From positions 1 to 28,957 of the forward strand of contig DATBDZ010000312.1 of assembly GCA_036276235.1 (NCBI GenBank): a stretch of 28,957 bases of DNA, given 5' to 3'. Made by a program: the position numbers and the translations under genes. Within the stretch, counting starts at the first letter, position 1. Each line of letters opens with the position of its first letter. Shown here piece by piece: positions 6,074-14,346 of the stretch. The DNA is from JANWHF01 sp036276235 (GTDB lineage Bacteria; Planctomycetota; Phycisphaerae; Tepidisphaerales; Tepidisphaeraceae). Under the pieces are notes generated by a model. That model was not told the origin of the DNA. It was given only the letters and a program-made list of their open reading frames with translations, and searched no databases.

Positions 6074-8812
6074 ATGAGTTCGAACATCGATCCATCCGAA
6101 GGAATCAATCGTCGCGCGTTCATAAAGCAAACCGGCGCTGCAATCGGGGCTGCGGGCATTCTGTCGGGTTGCGCTACCCAGGACACCCATCACGCAGCGC
6201 CCGGCGCCGCAACTCCCGCATTCAAAGAACCGGTCTCGATCGTGCGCGATCCCTCCGACGCGATCGCGACTTCCGCCCCGGCACAATGGGCGATTCAGAA
6301 ACTCGTCGATTCCCTCACAGCCCGAAATATCAATTGCAAAGTCGTCGATCGCATTTCCGATGCCCCTTCCGGACCGTGCGTCGTCACAACGGGAAGCGAT
6401 TCGCAAATCGCGCGAGAGGTTCTAGCGGGCGCGAAGCTGACCATCCCCGATTCGCCTGAATCGCTCGCACTGGTCCCCGCATCGGTCTCAAATCGCAACG
6501 TGATCCTGGCCACCGCACGCGATGCGCGCGGGCTGGTTTACGCGCTCACCGAACTCTCAGATCGCGTCGATCATACTCCATCCCTCGCTCCCAATTTTGA
6601 TGTCACCGAACCCATCGTCGAGCAACCGGCCAACAAAGTTCGCGGGATGATGCGGGCGTTTACCAGCGATGTGCAGGACAAGGCCTGGTACAACGATCGC
6701 GATGCCTGGAAGCGATACCTTTCCATGCTCGTCAGCGAGCGGTTCAATCGATTTAATCTCGCCTTTGGCGTCGGCTACGATTTTGCGCGAAATGTCAAAG
6801 ACGCCTACTTTTATTTCGCGTATCCGTTTCTGCTTGCAGTGCCGGGTTACGACGTGCGCGTGACGAATCTTCCTGATGAGGAACGCGACAACAATCTGAA
6901 GATGCTGCGGTTCATTTCTGATGAAGCCGCCGCGCGCGGGTTACATTTTCAACTGGGGATCTGGACGCATGCCTATATCTGGACCGACAGCCCCGGCGTC
7001 AATTATACGATTGAAGGACTGACCGCCGACAAGCACGCGGCGTATTCCCGCGATGCACTCAAACTCCTTCTGCAATCCTGCCCCTCCATCAGCGGCGTCA
7101 CCTTCCGCATTCATGGCGAGAGCGGCGTCGCCGAGGGAAATTACGATTTCTGGAAAACCGTTTTCGACGGTGCCGTCCAGTGCGGCCGCCCGATCCAGAT
7201 CGACATGCACGCCAAGGGCATGGACCAGGCGATGATCGATGTGGCGCTGGGCACCGGGCTTCCGGTCAGTGTGTCGCCCAAGACCTGGGCCGAGCACATG
7301 GGCCTGCCCTACCATCAGGCGGGCATTCGTCCCGTCGAGCTGCCGCGCCCCAATCGCGCCGATCAAGGCTTCTTCTCCCGCAGCAGCGGCTCGCGCAGCT
7401 TCCTCCGCTACGGCTACGGCGACCTGCTCACCGAAGACCGCAAGTACGCCGTCATCCATCGCACATGGCCCGGCACGCAACGCCTGCTCCTCTGGGGCGA
7501 TCCCGCCTTCGCCGCGGCCTATGCCAGCTTCGGAAACTTCTGCGGCAGCGACGGTCTCGAGCTCTTCGAGCCGCTCTCCTTCAAAGGCCGCAAAGGCTCC
7601 GGCCTGCCCGGAGGGCGCGATGCGTATGCGGATGCGGCGCTGAAGCCCAAGACCGATTGGGAGAAATATCTGTACACGTTTCGGCTTTGGGGAAGATTGC
7701 TCTACAACCCTGAAACTAAGCCGGCCGTGTGGCAGCGCCTGTTGACCTCTGACTACGAACAGATGCTTGCTTCAGCGAGCCGAGTGCTTCCGCTGATCAC
7801 CACGGCACATTGCCCTTCGGCTGCGAACAATAACTACTGGCCTGAGATCTACACGAATATGTCGATCGTGGATGCCAACCATCCCGGACCGTATAGCGAC
7901 ACGCCCAATCCCAAGCGATTCGGAGCGGTTAGTCCGCTCGACCCGGAGATGTTTTTGACGGTCGATCAATGCGCGGATGAACTTATCAAAGCGGAATTGA
8001 GCGGAAAGTACTCTCCGCTGGAAGTCGCGCAATGGCTAAATGCGTTAGCGGATGAAGCCGACAAAAAACTCATTAGCACGTGGAACACGAAACCGCGCCC
8101 GCCATTTCCAAGCTTCGAGCGCGCTGCTGTCGATGCAGCAATCCTGATCTCACTCGCGCGTTTTTTCTCAAACAAATTCCGCAGCGCTGTCTCTTGGGCC
8201 ATCTATGCCAAGACGGGCTATCGGCCGGCGGGAGACGAGGCGACAAGGTTGTATACCAGCGCGCGAGGCGACTGGTCGGTATTGTCCCAGTTTGCAGCTC
8301 CGATCTACGTCTCCGACATCACCTTCGGCCTGGAGAAACAACTCCGCGGCCACTGGCAGGATCGTCTGCCGGCGATCGATGAAGACATCGCGGCGATGCA
8401 GGACCGATTCAAGCAGCGTGCCGGCAAAACCGTGAGCGACAAGATCGGCGCCGCAGCTTTGGCGCGAGTTACCGAAGAACCCAAGCGCCCGGAATTTGCT
8501 GTCGAGCATCAATCGCCCAAAACATTCAAGCGCGGCCAGGGAATTGCACTCGACTTCACCGCCGCGAACGTCGCCTCGGCGAAGCTGCATTATCGCCGCG
8601 TGAATCAGGCGGAGGCGTTTGGGATCTTGCCGATGGAGGCAAGTGCCAATCGCTTCGCCGCCACGATTCCGGCGGCGTACACCGATTCCGCCTTCCCGAT
8701 GCAATACTATTTCGCGCTCCGCGATGCATCCGGCGGCGCAACAATCTGGCCCGGCTTCGATAAGACGCTTACGCGCCAGCCATACATCGTTGTGAGACAG
8801 ACGAAAGCGTGA
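6074..8812 (+). CDS. Tat-exported lipoprotein, large glycoside-hydrolase-like protein
   Basis: 912 residues. The start has a twin-arginine signal (NRRAFIKQTG, Arg13-Arg14) ending in the lipobox LSGC (Cys33), so a Tat-exported lipoprotein is likely. AAAAGGA lies eight bases before ATG 6074. Residues about 55-175 resemble the small alpha/beta domain found before the catalytic barrel in GH20, GH67 and GH84 enzymes (VVTTGSDSQIAREVL, then ARDARGLVYALTELSDRV). A probable TIM barrel follows (KVRGMMRAFTSDVQDKAWYN, RFNRFNLAFGVGYDF, RGLHFQLGIWTHAYIW, GVTFRIHGESGVAEGNYDFW). A C-terminal beta-rich domain (about 815-905) looks immunoglobulin-like. A polysaccharide-degrading role, perhaps on uronic or amino sugars, is inference; I could not assign catalytic acids or a definite family. 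Its start is 27 bases after the RAYT unit, which may have displaced its original promoter. Confidence 0.72.
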   Translation: MSSNIDPSEGINRRAFIKQTGAAIGAAGILSGCATQDTHHAAPGAATPAFKEPVSIVRDPSDAIATSAPAQWAIQKLVDSLTARNINCKVVDRISDAPSGPCVVTTGSDSQIAREVLAGAKLTIPDSPESLALVPASVSNRNVILATARDARGLVYALTELSDRVDHTPSLAPNFDVTEPIVEQPANKVRGMMRAFTSDVQDKAWYNDRDAWKRYLSMLVSERFNRFNLAFGVGYDFARNVKDAYFYFAYPFLLAVPGYDVRVTNLPDEERDNNLKMLRFISDEAAARGLHFQLGIWTHAYIWTDSPGVNYTIEGLTADKHAAYSRDALKLLLQSCPSISGVTFRIHGESGVAEGNYDFWKTVFDGAVQCGRPIQIDMHAKGMDQAMIDVALGTGLPVSVSPKTWAEHMGLPYHQAGIRPVELPRPNRADQGFFSRSSGSRSFLRYGYGDLLTEDRKYAVIHRTWPGTQRLLLWGDPAFAAAYASFGNFCGSDGLELFEPLSFKGRKGSGLPGGRDAYADAALKPKTDWEKYLYTFRLWGRLLYNPETKPAVWQRLLTSDYEQMLASASRVLPLITTAHCPSAANNNYWPEIYTNMSIVDANHPGPYSDTPNPKRFGAVSPLDPEMFLTVDQCADELIKAELSGKYSPLEVAQWLNALADEADKKLISTWNTKPRPPFPSFERAAVDAAILISLARFFSNKFRSAVSWAIYAKTGYRPAGDEATRLYTSARGDWSVLSQFAAPIYVSDITFGLEKQLRGHWQDRLPAIDEDIAAMQDRFKQRAGKTVSDKIGAAALARVTEEPKRPEFAVEHQSPKTFKRGQGIALDFTAANVASAKLHYRRVNQAEAFGILPMEASANRFAATIPAAYTDSAFPMQYYFALRDASGGATIWPGFDKTLTRQPYIVVRQTKA

Positions 8813-8825
8813 ACGTGAAGACGTA

Positions 8826-8976
8826 AAACGTGAAGACGTGAAACGTGACCCGGTCCAAACACTTTGGGCGTTCTCTAAGCCCGTCATGCTTCGGAGTACC
8901 TCAGCATGACACTTCTCAAGTAATATGATTTGTCTCAAATTTCGGCATGCTCGTCACGTTTCACGTCTTCACGTTT
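8826..8976. repeat. Long inverted repeat of the CGTGAAGACGTGAAACG family
   Basis: The 24-base arms 8826-8849 and 8953-8976 are perfectly complementary. The identical arms recur at 20416-20439 and 20456-20479. The left arm is preceded by partial tandem copies of CGTGAAGACGT (8813-8825). The 103-base interior contains a piece of a second repeat family (8886-8910). Nothing in the 211-base gap looks coding. Confidence 0.85.
8886..8910 (+). repeat. Half-copy of the CTTCGGAGTACCTCAGCATGAC repeat family
   Basis: 25 bases identical to 14259-14283, where the sequence forms one arm of a palindrome. Here only one arm is present, nested inside another inverted repeat. Confidence 0.75.
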
Positions 8977-9023
8977 CAGCAACCCTCTGCGGCGTGTTCT
9001 GAATTCCACGTACGAATCGCGCC

Positions 9024-9782
9024 ATGACTAATCCAACTCCCCACAGTCCATCTCTCCCCACCCGCGGCCGCTTCCTCGCCGGCGCTGTCGGCCTCTTCGC
9101 ATCCGCTCTCACTTCGCGCGGCGCCGATGAACCCAAACCCGCCGCCCGCTGGAAAGGCGCGGCTTCCTCCAAAATCAAACGCTGGGATGTCATCACCATC
9201 GGCAATCTTTCGCGCAATCGCTACTGGGGCGAGCCGGATACCAAGGCGATGCGTGCCGCCATCTGCACAACCACGCTCATCACCGGCGATGATTTTCATC
9301 TGCTGGTCGATCCTTCGCTGGCGGATGCCGAGCAGATGATCAAGGAGCTGGATCGCCGCACGGGGCTTAAGCCCAAGGACATCACGGCGGCGTTTGTCAC
9401 GCACGAGCATTCGGATCATTGGGTCGGCCTGCCGCATTTTCCCGAGGCGCGTTGGTATGCCGGCCCGATCGTTGCCGCCGCGTTGAACAAGACCGGCAAA
9501 TTCGCCAAGCCGATCGAAGGCGCGAGCGGCAAATTGTTTGATGCGGTCGATGTGCTTCCGACACCCGGCCATACACCGGGCCACACGAGCCTGCGGTTTG
9601 ATTGCGAGGGCCGCTCGATCATCACCGCCGGCGACGCCGTCGCCACGCATGATTTCTTCCGCGATCGCCGCGGGTATTTCAACGTGATCGACGACGCCCT
9701 CTCCCACAAAAGCATGGACCGCATGGCGGCACTAGCCGACCTCATCGTGCCGGGGCATGATAATTATTTCCTGGTGGAATAA
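9024..9782 (+). CDS. Tat-exported metallo-beta-lactamase-fold hydrolase
   Basis: 252 residues. The N-terminus PTRGRFLAGAVGLFASAL looks like a Tat-type signal with an Arg-Gly-Arg variant instead of a strict twin arginine. The metallo-beta-lactamase signature THEHSDH is at 126-132 (HxHxDH). Further metal-site pieces are PGHTPGHTS, ITAGDAVAT and a final VPGHDN. The fold binds two metal ions and hydrolyses esters, lactones, phosphodiesters or thioesters; the substrate cannot be told. It lies between two carbohydrate-active exported proteins, so a lactonase acting on sugar oxidation products is possible but unproven. No ribosome binding site is evident at ATG 9024. Confidence 0.85.
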   Translation: MTNPTPHSPSLPTRGRFLAGAVGLFASALTSRGADEPKPAARWKGAASSKIKRWDVITIGNLSRNRYWGEPDTKAMRAAICTTTLITGDDFHLLVDPSLADAEQMIKELDRRTGLKPKDITAAFVTHEHSDHWVGLPHFPEARWYAGPIVAAALNKTGKFAKPIEGASGKLFDAVDVLPTPGHTPGHTSLRFDCEGRSIITAGDAVATHDFFRDRRGYFNVIDDALSHKSMDRMAALADLIVPGHDNYFLVE

Positions 9783-9787
9783 TGACT

Positions 9788-9838
9788 CCCTCTCCCCGGA
9801 GGGGAGAGGGCCGGGGTAAGGGGCGAGACGCACGAATG
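9788..9838. repeat. Degenerate head of the CCCTCTCCCC double-hairpin repeat
   Basis: A 10-bp stem CCCTCTCCCC/GGGGAGAGGG (9788-9797 with 9801-9810) is followed by sequence resembling the start of the full element at 9914. It is a diverged or broken copy, six bases after the hydrolase stop, and could also act as a terminator. Confidence 0.6.
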
Positions 9839-9850
9839 GTGAAGCAGGGG

Positions 9851-9909
9851 CGGCGGGCAGTGCCCGCCCTACGCGCACCACCACGTCGTAGGGCGGGCAG
9901 TGCCCGCCG
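9851..9909. repeat. Inverted pair of GGCGGGCAGTGCCCGCCCTAC palindromes
   Basis: Two copies of a G+C-rich palindrome face each other (about 9851-9876 and 9884-9909). The first 26 bases are identical to 22319-22344, inside a coding region. A further member is at 10111-10132. Confidence 0.8.
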
Positions 9910-9913
9910 CGTC

Positions 9914-10075
9914 TTCTCCCTCTCCCCTGTACTCAGGGGAGAGGGTTGGGGTGAGGGGACGAACGCCTCGACTTGCGAAGGGCGCAATATTGCGACACGC
10001 TGTCCCCTCACCCTGCCCCTCTCCCCTGAGTACGACTCGACTGAGCTCGTCGAAGTCAGGGGAGAGGGTTCTGAG
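9914..10075. repeat. Double-hairpin dispersed repeat, copy A, with nested insert
   Basis: The element has two outer hairpins (CCCTCTCCCCTG paired with CAGGGGAGAGGG) around a core with GACGAACGC, TCGACTTGCGAA and GCGACACGC. A second copy is at 28617-28753. Copy A carries a 24-base imperfect palindrome centred on GAGCTC (10034-10057) in its second hairpin that copy B lacks. The whole gap 9783-10156 is filled with stacked palindromes and no gene. Confidence 0.85.
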
Positions 10076-10132
10076 CGGCGGGATAAATCCCGCCCTACAT
10101 GAGGTCCCAACGTAGGGCGGGCACTGCCCGCT
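10076..10132. repeat. CGGGATAAATCCCGCCCTAC / GTAGGGCGGGCACTGCCCG palindrome
   Basis: An inner hairpin GCGGGA-TAAA-TCCCGC is followed by CCCTAC, which pairs with GTAGGG of the next unit. It belongs to the same family as 9851-9909 and ends 24 bases before the next start codon. Confidence 0.7.
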
Positions 10133-10156
10133 GCTTCCTTCGACCGGTGTCAAATT

Positions 10157-12466
10157 ATGAAACAACAACCAACCCCATCCCGCCATACCCGCCGCGATTT
10201 TCTCAAGGATGTTGCCGCCATCACAACCCTTGCCGCGGGCGCATCCGTTGCGACGACCAATGCGCAGGACGCCCCCGCCGCGCCGCAATCGGCGCCCTGG
10301 CATCGCCGCACGTATCGCTGGGGGCAAACCAACATCACTGAGATCGATCCCGCCCGCTACGACATCGCCTGGTGGCGGCAGCAGTGGAAGCGGACTGCCA
10401 TTCAGGGCGTCATCATCAATGCCGGCGGCATTTACGCTTACTATCCGAGCAAATATCCGCTGCATCATCGCGCCCAAGGTTTAGGCGATCGCGACACGTA
10501 CGGCGATCTTGCCCGCGCGGCTCACGATGACGGCCTGGTCGTCCTCGCGCGGATGGATTCCAATCGCGTTCATGAGGAAATGTTTCGCGCGCATCCGGAT
10601 TGGATCGCGATGAACGCCAATGGCCAGCCTTATCGCGCGGGGGCGGAATATGTTACCTGCGTCAATGGCCCCTATTACGACACATATCTCCCGGACATTC
10701 TTCGCGAGATCATCGAGCGATCCAAACCCGAAGGCTTCACCGACAACAGTTGGAGCGGGCTCGATCGCGGCAGCATTTGTAATTGCCCTAACTGCGCCAA
10801 GCGTTTTCGCGATCATAGCGGCAAGGATTTGCCACGCGCTCATAACTGGAACGATCAAGCGTATCGCGACTGGATCGTCTGGAGCTACGCCCGCCGCGTC
10901 GAGCTTTGGGACTTCAACAACAAAGTCACGCAAGCCGCGGGCGGAAAGGATTGCCTGTGGCTCGGGATGAACGGCGGCGGCATCAGCGGGCAGGCTCGCG
11001 CCTTTCGCGAATACAAACAAATCTGCGCCCGCACGCCGATGATCATGCTCGATCATCAATCGCGCGGCGATCTGGATGGCTTCCAGAGCAACGCGCTGGT
11101 CGGCAAACTCATTCACGGCCTGCTCGGCTGGGACAAGCTCATTCCCGAAAGCATGCCGATGTATCAGATGGGCCGCCCGACATTTCGGCTCAGCAGCAAG
11201 CCGCCGGCCGAGGCACAAATGTGGATGCTTGACGGCTTTGCCGGCGGCATTCAGCCCTGGTGGCATCACATCAGCGCCTATCAGGAAGATCGGCGGATGT
11301 ACAAAACCGCCGCCCCGGTGATGAACTGGCACGCGAAGAGCCAGCGATATCTGGTTGATCGCACGCCGCTCGCCAGCGTCGGCATTGTCTGGTCGCAGCA
11401 GAACACCGATTTCTTTGGCCGCGATAATCCCGATGAGCGCGTCGATCAACCATTCCGTGGCATCTTTCAGGCACTCGTCCGCGCCCGCATTCCGCACATT
11501 CCCGTTCACATCGATCACATCGAGCGCGATGCGCCAAAGCTTTCGACGCTGATCCTGCCAAACATCGGCGCCATGAGCGATGCACAGGTCGCAAGCGTCC
11601 GCAGATTCGTCGAGCAAGGCGGCTCGCTCATCGCCACCGGCCAGACGAGCCTCTTTAATGAATGGGGCGACCCGCGCGCCGATTTCGCGCTGGCCGATGT
11701 CCTTGGCGTCAGCGGCGCGAACCCGCGCCCGCTAAGCAGCGCACCGGCCGCCGGCCGCGCGCGAACAACGGACACGCTCCACACCTATCTGCGTCTCACT
11801 CCCGAGCTGCGCGGCCAGGTCGATGGACCTAAGTCCGGCGATGAGCCGCCGATCAGCGGCACGCGCCATCCGATCCTCGCCGGCTTCGATGAAACCGACA
11901 TCCTGCCCTTCGGCGGCGCGCTCGACGCGCTGAAAGTCAATGCGAAAGCGAAGGTCCTGCTCACGTTCATCCCCGCCTTCCCGATGTTTCCGCCGGAGAC
12001 GGCTTGGATGCGCACGCCGCGCACTGATATCGCCGGCCTCGTGGTCAATGAGTTTGGCCGCGGGAAGTCGGTGTACTTCGCCGCCGACATCGATCGCCGC
12101 TTCGCGATCGATAATCTTCCCGATCACGGCGATCTGCTCGCCAACGCCGTCCGCTGGTCGGCGGGTGATTCGATTCCCCTCCAAGTCACCGGCCATGGCC
12201 TGATCGATTGCGAACTGTACGAGCAACCGGGCCGCCTGATCCTGCACGTGGTGAACCTCACCAGTGCCGCCACTTGGCGAGCACCGATCGATGAGCTGAT
12301 CGCGGTCGGGCCGTGTACGATCAAGGTGAAATTGCCAACGGGATTGTCACCAAAGTCTGCGAAGCTGCTGGTCAGCGAATCGACATCGCCGGCGCGGGTT
12401 GAAGGCGGCTGGGTGAAATTAGAGCTGAAGTCGATTCTTGATCACGAGGTTGTGGTGATCGAATAG
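10157..12466 (+). CDS. Tat-exported GHL6-type glycosidase with beta-galactosidase trimerisation-like domain
   Basis: 769 residues. The N-terminus has a clear Tat motif (TRRDFLK, Arg12-Arg13). The first half reads as a TIM barrel of the hypothetical glycosyl hydrolase 6 type: WWRQQWKRTAIQGVIINAGGIYAYYP, then HDDGLVVLARMDSNR, AHPDWIAMNANGQPYRA, YVTCVNGPYYDTYLPDILREI, and ICNCPNCAKRFRDHSG. That cysteine-rich piece is a hallmark of the family. Around residues 445-520 a GATase-like fold follows (LSTLILPNIGAMSDAQVASVRRFVEQGGSLIATGQTS), as in the trimerisation domain of GH42 beta-galactosidases, then a C-terminal beta domain. The substrate is unknown; galactosides or fucosides of plant or algal polymers are plausible. 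No Shine-Dalgarno sequence is visible before ATG 10157; repeats fill the region upstream. Confidence 0.82.
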   Translation: MKQQPTPSRHTRRDFLKDVAAITTLAAGASVATTNAQDAPAAPQSAPWHRRTYRWGQTNITEIDPARYDIAWWRQQWKRTAIQGVIINAGGIYAYYPSKYPLHHRAQGLGDRDTYGDLARAAHDDGLVVLARMDSNRVHEEMFRAHPDWIAMNANGQPYRAGAEYVTCVNGPYYDTYLPDILREIIERSKPEGFTDNSWSGLDRGSICNCPNCAKRFRDHSGKDLPRAHNWNDQAYRDWIVWSYARRVELWDFNNKVTQAAGGKDCLWLGMNGGGISGQARAFREYKQICARTPMIMLDHQSRGDLDGFQSNALVGKLIHGLLGWDKLIPESMPMYQMGRPTFRLSSKPPAEAQMWMLDGFAGGIQPWWHHISAYQEDRRMYKTAAPVMNWHAKSQRYLVDRTPLASVGIVWSQQNTDFFGRDNPDERVDQPFRGIFQALVRARIPHIPVHIDHIERDAPKLSTLILPNIGAMSDAQVASVRRFVEQGGSLIATGQTSLFNEWGDPRADFALADVLGVSGANPRPLSSAPAAGRARTTDTLHTYLRLTPELRGQVDGPKSGDEPPISGTRHPILAGFDETDILPFGGALDALKVNAKAKVLLTFIPAFPMFPPETAWMRTPRTDIAGLVVNEFGRGKSVYFAADIDRRFAIDNLPDHGDLLANAVRWSAGDSIPLQVTGHGLIDCELYEQPGRLILHVVNLTSAATWRAPIDELIAVGPCTIKVKLPTGLSPKSAKLLVSESTSPARVEGGWVKLELKSILDHEVVVIE

Positions 12467-12554
12467 TTATTTGTTGCGAGAACCGGATTTCGTTGAGGCG
12501 CTTTAGCGCATGCGGAGCGTGTTACTGCTGCGGTCGTTTTTTCGTGGAACCGGA

Positions 12555-12694
12555 GCGCAAGGAGAATCCGTGCCCTCGCTTCGGCTCGTTCACGGCGTGG
12601 CGACAGCTTTCGTCCTGCGAGAACCGTTCGCATGACCAGAACCGTTCACCACGCCGTGAACGAGCCTAAGCGAGGGCACGGATTCTCCTTGCGC
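12555..12694. repeat. Free-standing REPIN (inverted REP doublet) of the RAYT family
   Basis: Arms 12555-12600 and 12649-12694 (46 bases, one mismatch) face each other around 48 bases. Each arm carries GCGCAA, GGAG (12561-12564; CTCC at 12685-12688) and a hairpin with stem CCGTG/CACGG. The right arm differs from the RAYT terminal repeat at five of the first 51 positions by eye. It lies between convergent genes. The rest of the 316-base gap 12467-12782 shows nothing further. Confidence 0.88.
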
Positions 12695-12782
12695 AATATT
12701 TTTTCCTCGGCGAGTGTTCAGACTCGTGCGAATCACTTACGTTATTTTCCACTTTTCATTCGACGATGATCGCATCCCGACC

Positions 12783-13934
12783 CTACGGCGTTCCGCCAAA
12801 CACTGGCCGCAGCGCGACGAAGAGATAAAACAACCCCGCCAGCGAGATCGCTGCCGAGCCGAACCTTTGCGCGGCCATCGAGAATCTTTCCTTTGCCGGC
12901 GCATCGGCGCGGGTATGGCGGATGAGCTTGAGCGCCGTGAACAGCGGGATCACCACCAGTTGGTGTCCCGCTTCAACACCGATGCTGAAGGCGATGATTG
13001 CCGTGGCGATCGTCAGGCCGTGCATCTCGTGCATCACGTTCACAAGTGGGCCGGCGAAGCCGAGGCCATGAAACAGGCCAAAGAAAAACGCCGCCGCCAG
13101 CCGCACGACACCGCGGCTGGTTTTGGGCCAGAAAACATTTTGCATCGCCACGAAAACGATACTCAGGGAAATGAGCGGTTCGACAATCCGTGGGCCAACA
13201 GTCACAAGATGGAGTGCCGCGAGTGTCAGCGTCATCGTGTGTGCCAGCGTGAAGGCCGTCACGACTTTCACCAGGTCCCACAAACTCGTCGCGGCCAAAA
13301 CCAGCGCGGTGATGAATAGCAGATGATCGTAACCGGTGAGAATATGCTTGACCCCTTCAACGAAATAATCTCGGAAGACCCGCGCCTTGGCGAATCGATC
13401 AAATTGAACCGGTGTGTCGGCATCCAGCAGAAATGGCTCGGCGGATGATGTTCCGGCGAAGCCGATGTTGACGGCATAGCTCACCGCAAACCCGCCGCCG
13501 GGCGGGAAATGAACATCGCTCAAAAGATCCTCGCGCAGCTCAACGCGCGTCGGATGCAGGCCGGCGGGCAGCGGATAGATCAGATCGTATTTCGCCTGCG
13601 CCGTCGATTTCATCGGATCATCCGGCTGCGTGATGCTGGCGACGCCGGCAGGCAATTCCTTGCCGTCGGCGAATACGTGCAGATGCGAAGCGAAGTATGC
13701 CGCGTGTTGCTCATAGGCGGATGAGCCGGTTCCCGCCCAAGGCCCCGGCGGCGCGCCGGGAGTTGTCGCGGTATTGGTCGCGGCGACTTCCTCCTGCGTC
13801 ACATGCGCGACGACGCCGATGTGATCGGCGAAGATCGTGACATCAAGCCGCCCCTGGTAAAGCGGATGCGCGCCGGCGTTGCCGCAAGCGAGGGCGAGAA
13901 GGAACAGGATTAGCGTGCCGGAACGGGTGAACAT
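12783..13934 (-). CDS. HupE/UreJ-family membrane protein
   Basis: 383 residues. A signal peptide (MFTRSGTLILFLLALACGNAGA) leads into an extracytoplasmic beta-rich region of about 160 residues. The C-terminal half, from about residue 188, has six or so hydrophobic helices with the HupE/UreJ_2 motifs GYDHLLF, FTLAHTMTLTLAAL, FFFGLFHGLGFAGPL and IGVEAGHQLVV. The conserved His and Asp in these helices are thought to bind nickel or cobalt, so a secondary metal transporter is the usual reading. No hydrogenase or urease gene is in the window, so its partner is unknown. It is convergent with the glycosidase; the REPIN lies between them. Confidence 0.85.
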   Translation of the reverse strand: MFTRSGTLILFLLALACGNAGAHPLYQGRLDVTIFADHIGVVAHVTQEEVAATNTATTPGAPPGPWAGTGSSAYEQHAAYFASHLHVFADGKELPAGVASITQPDDPMKSTAQAKYDLIYPLPAGLHPTRVELREDLLSDVHFPPGGGFAVSYAVNIGFAGTSSAEPFLLDADTPVQFDRFAKARVFRDYFVEGVKHILTGYDHLLFITALVLAATSLWDLVKVVTAFTLAHTMTLTLAALHLVTVGPRIVEPLISLSIVFVAMQNVFWPKTSRGVVRLAAAFFFGLFHGLGFAGPLVNVMHEMHGLTIATAIIAFSIGVEAGHQLVVIPLFTALKLIRHTRADAPAKERFSMAAQRFGSAAISLAGLFYLFVALRPVFGGTP

Positions 13935-14093
13935 TGGATCGGTCGGATGATAACATGGTGGGGAATGAAAAATGAAAAGTGAAAAGTGAAAAATGGGTGA
14001 TCGGAAAGCCTAGGCTATACGAGGAACTTGCAATGCACGAAGACCGTCATGCTGAGTATTCACGTGCCTTCGGCACACCCGCGAAGCATGAAA

Positions 14094-14188
14094 ACGCCAC
14101 GGGCACGCTGTCGCGAGCCCATGCCACCCGATTTGGAGGTACGATTCAAATTGGGTGGCATGGGCTTGCGACAGCATGCCCGTGGCGT
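14094..14188. repeat. Palindromic repeat with GCCACGGGCATGCTGTCGC arms
   Basis: The 36-base arms (14094-14129 and 14153-14188) pair with two mismatches, and the stem continues inward through ATTTG/CAAAT. The right arm is identical, as reverse complement, to 18589-18624. It is one of three different palindromes that fill the 408-base gap 13935-14342. The remaining part (about 13960-13996) is A-rich with short GAAAAGTG repeats. Confidence 0.85.
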
Positions 14189-14217
14189 CCGTAGACAACC
14201 GCCAACATTTACAGAGC

Positions 14218-14274
14218 AGGTACTCCGAAGCATCTGGCTGTTTCGCCAATCGGGCCAGATGCTTCGGAGTACCT
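14218..14274. repeat. Palindrome with AGGTACTCCGAAGCATCTGGC arms
   Basis: The 21-base arms 14218-14238 and 14254-14274 are perfectly complementary around a 15-base loop. The flank to 14283 (CTCAGCATGAC) is shared with 8886-8910. A further relic, GTCATGCTGAG, is at 14047-14057. Confidence 0.85.
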
Positions 14275-14308
14275 CAGCATGACGTTCTTTTGCGTTCACA
14301 CTTGTTTT

Positions 14309-14346
14309 GTAGGGTGGGTGTACTCGCGTGTACTCGCCCACCCTAC
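14309..14346. repeat. GTAGGGTGGG palindrome at the 3' end of the MFS gene
   Basis: GTAGGGTGGG (14309-14318) pairs with CCCACCCTAC (14337-14346); between them GTGTACTCG occurs twice in tandem. On the minus strand its TAG is the stop codon of the MFS gene. A related element is at 28766-28826. Confidence 0.8.

Noticed and set aside
9742..10477. Open frames crossing the repeat pile-up on both strands
   Set aside because: They translate G+C-rich palindromes (PSPLYSGERVGVRG-like peptides), a familiar artefact of such repeats.
10481..11617. Antisense open frame of 378 codons within the glycosidase gene
   Set aside because: The plus-strand frame has Tat signal and family motifs; the antisense product matches nothing recognisable.
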